A stretch of DNA of 64,000 bases. Origin: Astropecten irregularis. Lineage: Eukaryota > Echinodermata > Asteroidea > Paxillosida > Astropectinidae. The DNA is taken from contig OZ020254.1 of assembly GCA_963971285.1 (NCBI GenBank), positions 868,001 to 932,000 on the forward strand. The letters run 5' to 3'. The stretch's first letter is position 1; every line of letters starts with the position of its first letter. Positions 55,176 to 64,000 of the stretch are shown piece by piece. Made by a program: the position numbers and the translations under genes. The notes beneath the pieces are model-generated. The model searched no databases and had not been told where the DNA came from. It saw only the letters and a program-made list of their open reading frames with translations.

Positions 55176-57075
55176 TCAAAAGTTCAATTTTTTTGTCCTA
55201 GAAACGATTTTGAGAAATAACCCTTTAAAAACACACTTTTAAAACCCTTTCAGTGAGGAAACATCTATTTGCATTTCTTTCCAGTAGACGAGCTCTGTTT
55301 GTGAAACAACAACAGCTTCTTTATAATACAATATTTCTGGGAGCTGGCACTGGACATCTTCAGGAGAATGGGAGACAACCAGAATAAACTGCTAAGACCA
55401 TCAAGGCATAGAAAGCCCTTCAGGTTATCTCTGAATGAAATCTCTCTCCAAAGTAAACCTCACAACACTAGCTTTCAAACTTCTCCAAGAAAGACTCAGA
55501 TGTCATCTTGACAACATTTTTGGGAGGAAAAAACTGTTCCATCAACATACTCCAAGAATAAAGAACCCAGTGCTCTTCTGTGACTAAGCAATCTTTATGG
55601 GAACTGCTTCTATGCCAAGCTGTGCTAGACCTTGCATTGTATGTGGGGGATGGATGACCGCAGGATGGCTGGCTGGTTTGGGAATTGTGCGTCTTAATTT
55701 GATGTTGCATTCAGGTCATGATGAGGAGGCAGTTGGACCATTCACCCACTATGTTCCTCATCCATGTAAACTGCTCCCTTACCATGCCAAGATTAAGATA
55801 TTCAAAGGCCTTAATCGTTTTCAAAAACGGAGACTTTCATCGACACAGTGTTACCTATCTCATCCCAAGAGGGAGGATGAGCGTTGTATGCATGGGCACA
55901 TACATCGGATCACTCTTACAAAAGCTCATGGTGTCAATTCTACTAGCCTCCCAGGAGACAGGATATGCATGGAGGTACCGTGCCATGGCAGGCAGGATGC
56001 TAAGGCAACAAATGTTAACTGTCGCAGGAAGGGTTCAAGACAGCTGAGCCGAATCGCTAGCTGGCTGCATGAAGAGGGCAGCGCACAAAACGGCAACGAA
56101 ATACGGCGGCCCGGAATACGAATCGATGGAAATTGCTCGCAAGTAATCCAGGAGCAACCAAACAATATTGGCAAGAGAAACTCCGGGAACCTCTCATGAA
56201 TGGATTGTGGTAATTTATAGACATACTGCTGAAAAGACTCCTACCTGACACTAAGGAATCGACAATTTGGAAGGGGGGGGGGGGATTGAAAAGCACGAGT
56301 GAACGACCCTCCTAAGTGCCCTCCATACATTTGTTGACAGAACACACAACAACTTGAACAAACTCTGCGCAGCACCCCCTTCCCCCCTCCTCCCATCAAA
56401 TAAAATATCACAAATTTTTTTTTAAACAAACAAAAAGACACTGGAGAATTGAAATCGTTCATCTGAAGAAAAGAAAAGTGATTAGAGAAAACAAAACACA
56501 TCTTAACGGGCAAACAAATGGGAATTGAGGCGGCAACCTCCCCCCTCCCTCCTCCTAATATCCCTCCTCATCAATTTGCCAAGCATCAGCAGAAGCAAAG
56601 AGATAGAAGGAAGATATATCCGAGGCCGATAATGAGTCAAGGCAAACCCATTTTAACAGGTGAGCCTTGCCATTAACTTCATCATGATGCATTTACTGTG
56701 TAAACAGACAGTGTCTTGCCGCCCATTATGAGGGGACCAATTGAATATTTATTTACCAAGGGAAAAGAGGGAGGGAAGTGGAGGGACTAATTAGACAAAA
56801 AGATATATCTTCCTCCGACCAGGGACCACTTTGCATGAAGGTCGCTTTAAAGCTTCACAGGTTTGAGCTCATTACTGAAAGAGCTTGGCTCACCAAGCAA
56901 AACATCACACCGTTTTAAGAATACAACTGGATTAATTTCAGCCGGCTTTTTCTTGCAAACAAGATAGAGCTGGACAAAATGACAGCATGCCTGTGTGTGT
57001 GTATCAGGGTTCTTTCCATGGTGGTCAATGTTGGAAATCCCAAGAGGCACTCTCAAAATTGACTTTTTTTTATCA

Positions 57076-57330
57076 GGAGAGGCTGGGTACCTCAACCACA
57101 CAGCTGAAGGGGGACTGGGTAACTCAACAATGGCAATGGACAGGGGTGGGTTCATGGCATGGAGGCACTGGGTTTGGAGAGGCTGGGTACCTCAACAATG
57201 AGGCTGGAGGAGTTGGGCTCCTTAACAATTTTATGGGAGGGCTTTGTTAACGCCAGTTGGGTTGCTGAGTTCCTAGAAAATTACCTTAGGGGCTGGGCTC
57301 AAAACAATAGTCTTTTAGGGGGCCTGACAA
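57076..57330. repeat. Degenerate minisatellite, GGCTGGGTACCTCAACAA-like
   Basis: GAGGCTGGGTACCTCAAC occurs twice (57078, 57178). Weaker relatives GACTGGGTAACTCAACAA, GTTGGGCTCCTTAACAA and GGGCTGGGCTCAAAACAA are spaced 30-60 bp apart. Confidence 0.6.
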
Positions 57331-60300
57331 AAAAAACGATGACATTGGATAGAACAGTCTCCCAAAAATAGAAGCAAAAGGAGCTGGCATCCTGAACAGT
57401 GAGGTTACGGGGATACATGTACCTGCTACATATCTCATTATCTTGATAGATTCAACAGCAGGGCTGAAACGTCCCAATAGTTTAAAGAGAGGTGGTGGAA
57501 TGGCTGAGTAAATGAACCTTTACAAATGAGTCTGAAGGCAGACAAGACCAGACCAGACCAAGCTTATTTCAAAATCTGGGAACATGTACATCCAAAAAGA
57601 ACATTGAGATTTGCTGAAAACTTAGCACAAGCTAGATGGGAGGGACTGTAAACACAAGACTCCAGTTATGAAATAGTACACCACAGATACACAACAACAA
57701 TACCAGTTTGTCCCCTGTAATCCCCCAATCAAATTAGAAAATGAATCCACATAACCGCATGCCTGCCTTTAAAGAGATATTCCCCTGCTTGAGTCATGTT
57801 ACACACCATTAATCACAGGTCCTCCGGTTATTTTCATAGGATTAATACATAACCGTCGGGAAATAAAAAAAAAAGAAAAAATACTATGTCTCCCATCACT
57901 GGAACATACAGACATTAAATTTGCATATTTAATGAGCTAGGCGCCAGGGTCTTCACACCGAGCTGAATGAAAACAGCCGCAAACAATGGCTTCCTTTGGA
58001 AATCTGACGAGGGGAGGGGAGGAGTCAGGGGTGAGGGGGAAGGGAGGGCGGAAGAATGGTTATTTGTCGCAGTCACAGAATGATAACATCAAGGTATGGA
58101 TATTTCTATGGCTTGGAATTGGATTGGATATGTGCTTGTGGAATGGGAAGCCTTCATCCATGGGTACATGCGCTGAGTGTACGGTTAATGGTATCACAGC
58201 CTGCTGTGGCGAGTGGCGAGACACGAGACACACATCATATCGATTACTGTACCTTTCACAATGGGATGCACAAGGTCGATTGTACAAAAGATGTTCTACT
58301 ACTAAACACAGGCTGATGCCAGCTCTGATAAAGCCCATAATGACAAAAGCAATCCAGGGGCTATACACCATTTCTTACTGGTTTTTTATTTTTTTTAATT
58401 CCCAAACAGATTTTATACCTTCAGGGTCTTTTTAGTTGGCGTCCAGCCTCAATCATGTCAGAAAGCATTGAGAACTGGGTACTGGTAAACAGGTGTTTTT
58501 TCGCTTAATCCAGAAAGAATGGAAAATCTGTTTTGATTTGTATTTGATTTAATTATTGATTTCATTTTTATGCCATGACATAATTCATCCTCTTGTTAAA
58601 GCATTCTTCAGAGGTAGCCTGGGTTTGATTTGGGTTTTCACAGATGAAAATTCTAGAGCTTTGTATGTGACAGGTGACCAGTCAATGGACAAACTGATAA
58701 CACTAGTCCAGATGCAGTGCATAAAGAGCTTTTATTTTACTGACCATTTGTAACCGATCCATTCTGACGAAGTCAGGAAATAAAATGACAAATACACCGA
58801 CAAATGTAGCTGTTTTTTTGCTTCTGGTTGTCAGCGCAAAAATAAATTGTTTACAATCTCAAACTTGACAATCGTCATTACCGAGCTTCTTATTCCGGAA
58901 GAAACAAGGAAATTGATACTTTGGTTGTGGGGATACCTTAAGAATAACACTTTGGAGGGTTTTTCTTTGAGCCAGAAGAATCCATAGACTCGAGGGAGGA
59001 TGCTCGGGGGAAATCTTTGATGGGTTACGGTTTTATTGTGGTAGAGTGTGTTTACTTGCAGCCTTATGGGCCAGTGGGCCCGAAGAGGATAGGTATAAGG
59101 TAAGGTAAGAGTGTGTTTTAGGACGTAAGCGTGAATATGTAGCTGTGTGTGCAGGCACACGATTGATATACAAACATAAATACAGGAAGTTGTGAAGATG
59201 CATGAAGTTGGACGCTAAGGGAGACAGACTGCCTAGGCTTGTTGCTTTGGGGAAGAGAAGCCCCTCTCCCTCTCAGGTAAGGCCAACTCCTAACAGAAAA
59301 GATCTAAGGCCTACTACTTGGAGACTTTACAGAGGAGGGAACTCCCCCTAGGGCACAAATTCCTGATATGAGATACGTCCTGATGCATTTGAGTCGATAG
59401 GAATACAGTTTTTATTGGCCTTCGCCTAAAATGGAAAAAGTACACGTTACAAGACGGGGCCACAGAGCTCATAAATATGCACAGAGGGAAAGGGATAGTT
59501 TAAGACAGCGTCATCATCTACCATCGGTGAAGGAAACTGCTCCCAAATACGAAATGCATGCTGACATGATGTTATTTTATAACTAAGCAGCAGAAGGTTT
59601 ATTAAAAACATCATATTCATAGAAGCATCCATTTTGATACTCTATCATTTTTAATTACAGATACAGATTCTTGCTTGCACTTCATGTCAGAAGCCAAACG
59701 AGGCCTATAACCTGAAATATGTCTTTGACCATTTCATTCATATTCTCAGGTCCTTTTGTCCTAAAAAAATCAATAGAAATCCACAGCATTGACGCAGTGA
59801 ATCCCCCGATGACTGCATTTATAGTAAAGGGCTCCCGGAGTCCCGTTTCAATGGGTCAATACGGCTAGTCAGCTCGGGTCATGTGCGACCAGAGACCTGG
59901 CAGCGTTGAATACTGCGGGGAGATAGGGAAAGAGAGAGAGAAGGGGGGGAGGGTGATAGCAAGGGGGGGGGGGGGCACTGAGGCAGTCACGTACAACGTC
60001 AAAAGCCACTCGTCAGGAAGCGTGCGGCGCTAAAGGAGTGTTGTCACTTGTCGAGGGGGCTGAGAGGAACAGTCAGTTCCCCCCTAGCAACAGATGACGC
60101 CTACAGATAGGATGTATTTCATTGGAACGTTTCATGGGTGGGCCTACGCCCCAGGTACTCAAGGGGGAATCGAGACAGCGAGACGGCAGGAATGTTTAAC
60201 TGCGGGCCATTTCCATTATATTTACTTTACTCATTATTATAATTAGCTCTTTCCTATTTTTTTTTTGGTTTACAGGTTACATAGAATTTCTGAGGTGGGA

Positions 60301-62410
60301 AAAAACAAGAGACCTATAAAAAAAAATGCATTGGCTGGAAAAGGCAATATTTTAGTAAATAATTGGGTCCAAATAAATCAGGCACAGCAGGGTTCTGGAG
60401 AACATGAACTTCTTTGCCTGAGTCTATTTGGTGCCCCTTCAATTGCTTTTTTTTTATTTGTCCAAATGTCCACATCCCTTTATACTGTTATAGGAAATGA
60501 GGATAAGAGTTGGGACCTCACCAATGTGAGAATGAAATCTGTGTTCAGAATTATCCTAACGTGTAGTTAATTTGTCAAATTTGTGGGGGGAAAACTATTT
60601 TTATGGTGAATATAAATGCAAGGTTGTTAACTAGCTGTAGTATCAATATAGCCAAATTATTATTGTCACTCATTGACTAGACATTGACTCTCCCAGACAG
60701 TTCTTTCATAATTAGCACAGTTTAATACTGTCAACAGTGATTTCACCATTATCTTCACCACAAAGTACCAGAAACAATGATTTCAATAACTCTAAACATC
60801 ACCACAACAACTATCGCCTATCACCCCTGAAGCATACACCATCATCACCCTTTATAACCACAGTAACCATCCTCCTCATCGCAACCATCACAACGTCGTT
60901 GTTATGGTGATGATGCTGAGCACTATCGGCATCATCACCATAACGACCATCAAAGAAGACAAACATAAACCCATACACATGAGCCATCCTAAACATCCAT
61001 CCCCCTAAAAAAAAACCCCTCAAAAACAAGGAGAACAAAATAAGGAAAGAAAGAGGAGAGAAATGCATCCAGATATTTATCCAATTAGAGGCAAACCTTT
61101 CCCCAAATCCAAATCTCATCACGGCTCCCACATGGCTAGCCTCTCTCTCTCTATAAGGTACATGATCCCTCCTTTCTCCCTCAGTGGGTATAATTTACCA
61201 GAAAAAGAAGACGAAATCAACAAGACAAGAAAGAACACCTAGCAACCATATGCTATAATAATATAACCAGCCAGTACTGCAATGATATCAACTAACAATG
61301 CCGGTTCGATCCAGGGTCTCTTGATAACGCCATCCCCAGCACCCCCCCCCCCCTTCCACCCTCAACCAACCGACTAACTCTGTAAAATGAGATGCTTAAT
61401 ATTCCCGTCACAGGTGCAATTATTTGGTGTAAAATGTGCATATCAACAGTGGGTCGGCCTCTAAACAAACTCCAGCTGATACCGGAGAACAAGCTGCCAC
61501 GGTAACATCATGCATGCTGGCCACGGAAAGGGCGTCTGTGGTTTTTCCCACCTCTTAGGCTCGTTCCTCCAGCCACCCAACCCCCCCCCTCTCTTTCTCT
61601 CCTGCGCTCCGAATAATAATTTTCAAATTGTAAAGGGATTTCAACGGGTCTAGGCTTGCTCTTCAGCGAGCATGTGCTGGGTGAGGAGGGGGGAGAGAGA
61701 CGGAAAAGGGGGGAGGGGTTGAGAAACAGATATCGCCGTGGCGACAATGATGACAGGAAGACGTAGATGGAAAGATGAGGACTGAGGGTGCGAAGGGTTG
61801 GAAGATGATCCATGATGTGACGACAGGCTGAACGACAAACAAACAAAGTTTGTACTGGCATGGAGGGAAGGAAGGGGGGTGGGGACACACATTGCCAGTT
61901 CATCAAGACACCGTTTGATTCTCCATGGAAACGACGGCAAGAATAAATACACAGTGCGGACAGAATAAGCCTCCACTTTAAACTGGACCACAAAAAAAAA
62001 AGAATTCCTGATGAATTGAAAAATCCAGTAAGGTACGATCCAGGGACGGATATTTTGACTGTAAACACAGGCCTGACCTTCCCTGTATACTTTCTTAAGA
62101 CTGACTTGCAGCGGGATGGAAAAAAAGGAATCTTTGGTCATTTCAGAAAAATCTTACCCAAAGTCGTCACAATTAATTCAAATATTTTAAATCCACGTCC
62201 ACATCTCTAGCAATTTGCAAATTATCAATGGAATATATTTCTTTTCAGTGTGTGGTTGAACATCTGCTGCAGAAATGTAGATATGCACTAGTATATAACG
62301 CTACATATTTAACCAAACCAGATCTATGCATAATTGCATAATATATTTTACGGGCTATTCATAAAAATCACACTTTTTTCTAATAACGAACCACGTACTG
62401 TCAGTTGCCA

Positions 62411-62641
62411 GGGGCCTTTCTCAAACCTTGGCCTGGGCTCCGGCTCAATTTCGTGAATCCGTTCTAAAAATACGGGTCTAAAAATGAAGACTTTTGGCTG
62501 CGGTTCGGAAGTAGATTCTCTGGTCTAAAAAAGAAAACAGAGCTTCGGCTTCAATGAAAAACCAGAACCTATATTTTCAGTGTATCGATGACTGAGACAA
62601 AGACAAAGCCTGAGCTGGAGCCGAGCTTTGAGAAAGGCCCC
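62411..62641. repeat. Fold-back family D, copy 4
   Basis: GGGGCCTTTCTCAAACCTTG at the left, CGAGCTTTGAGAAAGGCCCC at the right: a clear inverted repeat. Interior GCGGTTCGGAAGTAGATTC. Confidence 0.85.
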
Positions 62642-62935
62642 TGGTGTCCATTGCCTTATTCTGCAAAGGTTACTTCACCTTTGGCCCATAAAAAACATAA
62701 GGGGCGAAAGGCACAAAGCATTCCGCCTCAGTCAGAATATTATTAAGCATATTTTTTTAATGAGTTTGGCACGGAAACACAGCGGAGCGTTGTGCCGCTG
62801 TGTCTTCATCCGGCATTTCACAGCACAGACGCATAAATCTGACACCATGGAGCTAGTAACTCTGCATTAATAATTACGGCACCCAAAAAAGGTCCAGGAA
62901 TATTTCCTCTCTAAAGAAGCCAGCCATTCATAGAG

Positions 62936-63153
62936 GGTTTACGAAACGGAGGCTCAGGCTCAGGTTCTGTCATCCATATGCTGAAAATATAGGTTGTGGT
63001 TTTTTATTGAAGCTGAAGCTCTTTTCAAACCAGAGAATCTACTTCCGAACCGCAGCCAAAAGCCTCTATTTTGATACCCGTTATTTCAGAATGGATTCAC
63101 GAAATGGAGCCGGAGCATGAGCTTGAGCCTAAGCCTCCGTTTCGTAAATGTCC
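62936..63153. repeat. Fold-back family D, copy 5 (variant ends)
   Basis: GGGTTTACGAAACGGAGGCT at the left, AAGCCTCCGTTTCGTAAATG at the right. In opposite orientation to copy 4, 295 bp away. Confidence 0.83.
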
Positions 63154-63794
63154 ATATTCAATAGGCCACTCCAAAATGCCAACATTTGTGGAAATGTTGG
63201 GCCTATACCCCAACACAAAAAATGTTAATCTATTGTTGTGTAGAATTTCGAGCAAAGGAGTAAATGGAAAAACAAAAATGGCATGTCGTTGGAAATGATA
63301 ATTGGAAAGAGTCAAATTATATCCAACTCCCCTGCATTATGCAGTCCAATGCAGTCACTACACAATGCAATAGTCCCTCATCTTCAACTGGTCTAGTGAC
63401 CTTGCGCTGATGAACAATTTGAAGAAGGGAGGAATAAAAATACTCAAGTCCTTTCTCTTATTATAAACACAGACTGATGTCCTAATGGTCCAGGATGTTT
63501 AGTGATGATGATGATGTCACTGTTGACATACAGTAAAAACGTCCATCAGAAATTACGCCAGTGGCCGAGTCCGAGTCAGATAGAGAGAGAGACACGTTCC
63601 ATTATGACGAGGCATTTCAACCTGAAGCTGAATACAGCATAGAGAGCTCACTTGACTTTTCAAAAATACATCATTCCTAAATATTACTCAATGATTATTT
63701 CACTAGGGGAGGGGGAGAGGATGGGAGGGAGGGGAGGAGTGGGGGGAGGGGTTTGGAAGAGTGGATTGAGGGGTTGAATGAATAAATGGCCAGA

Positions 63795-63845
63795 ACAAAC
63801 AAATAAACAAATAAACAAATAAATAACCCAACAAACAAACAAAAA
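63795..63845. repeat. AAACAAAT microsatellite
   Basis: AACAAACAAATAAACAAATA repeats with a four-base rhythm. A similar TTTG run is at 39578-39605. Confidence 0.8.
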
Positions 63846-64000
63846 AGTCCAAGTCTAACAGGCATTGTCTCTCATTCTCTCTCGTTATCTCTTTAAGTAC
63901 CGATGGGAGCAATATCGCTTGCAACAGATGCAGTGGCACATCTTGATAGGGCTGGATATTTTTAGCCGCTTCAAACCCAACCGCTATCAGTTAGATAACA

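Larger units (their letters stand above)
48154..64000. other. Region upstream of the TIA1-like exons, no confirmed gene
   Basis: Probably one or more large introns of the TIA1-like gene. I found no RRM1 or RRM2 N-terminal coding exon and no other conserved protein. It contains family D copies (48671, 62411, 62936), a family E copy (54322), a SINE-like head (55118), a degenerate repeat (57076-57330), homopolymers (G20 near 51629, A20 near 53401), GA/CT microsatellites (52334, 61141) and several G-rich tracts. Long frames at 55597-56199 (+), 57986-58435 (+) and 61508-62068 (-) show no recognisable domain. Confidence 0.55.

Noticed and set aside
55597..56199. 200-codon plus-strand frame, the longest in the window
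   Set aside because: No recognisable domain, no introns or conserved motif. Ser/Cys/Arg-rich mixed composition and overlapping open frames on the minus strand suggest non-coding or decayed repeat DNA. A protein search would decide.
57986..58435. 149-codon plus-strand frame
   Set aside because: Begins in a G-rich tract, has no homology I can recognise, and overlaps another open frame of similar length in a different register.
61508..62141. Two overlapping minus-strand frames of 163-186 codons
   Set aside because: They cross a purine/pyrimidine-biased tract (GGAGGGGGGAGAG) that depletes stops. Low-complexity Ser/Pro/Leu product with no domain.
32000..64000. Systematic strand bias of G-rich tracts relative to the TIA1-like gene
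   Set aside because: Several GGGGAGGGG tracts lie on the plus strand, but comparable C-rich tracts (30790, 35071, 37424, 56370, 61340) lie on the same strand, so there is no consistent bias.

Overview
The window is a piece of an invertebrate metazoan nuclear genome. Genes are split by many introns with GT-AG borders, intergenic DNA is AT-rich, and small fold-back repeats are dense. Three conserved animal genes are recognisable. The repeat landscape (many TIR-bounded fold-back families, tRNA-derived SINE pieces, LINE ORF2 tails) together with the protein sequences suggests a marine deuterostome, most likely an echinoderm; the taxon is an inference. I see no bacterial genes, CRISPR array or operon.

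Layout. (1) 608-5714 (+): the last nine coding exons of a galactocerebrosidase (GALC) gene; earlier exons, including the catalytic ones, lie left of the window. (2) 5715-9274: intergenic DNA with a fold-back element and a tRNA-like SINE pair. (3) 9281-15701 (+): a complete eight-exon sideroflexin (SFXN1/3-like) gene; every splice phase closes and the product is 324 aa. A LINE ORF2 tail sits in intron 2. (4) 15702-about 26.7 kb: probable long SFXN 3' region, a 34-bp minisatellite inside inverted repeats, and a nest of TTAA-flanked MITE-like elements. (5) 32253-48153 (-): the last seven coding exons of a TIA1/TIAR-type RNA-binding protein (end of RRM2, all of RRM3, Gln/Tyr-rich tail). Its 3' UTR must run left from 32252, so it converges on SFXN. 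(6) 48154-64000: no convincing exon. RRM1 and the start of RRM2 should lie upstream on the minus strand but were not found, so this is probably a large intron or the missing exons are beyond 64 kb.

The three genes have unrelated roles (lysosomal glycolipid degradation, mitochondrial amino-acid transport, RNA binding and stress granules). Their neighbourhood is ordinary animal synteny, not a functional cluster. Nothing here amounts to a new biological system. The most interesting material is structural: TTAA-bounded fold-back families, a minisatellite framed by inverted repeats, paired perfect hairpins, a retained-intron stop next to a 21-bp repeat in the TIA1-like gene, and an orphan microexon-like sequence.
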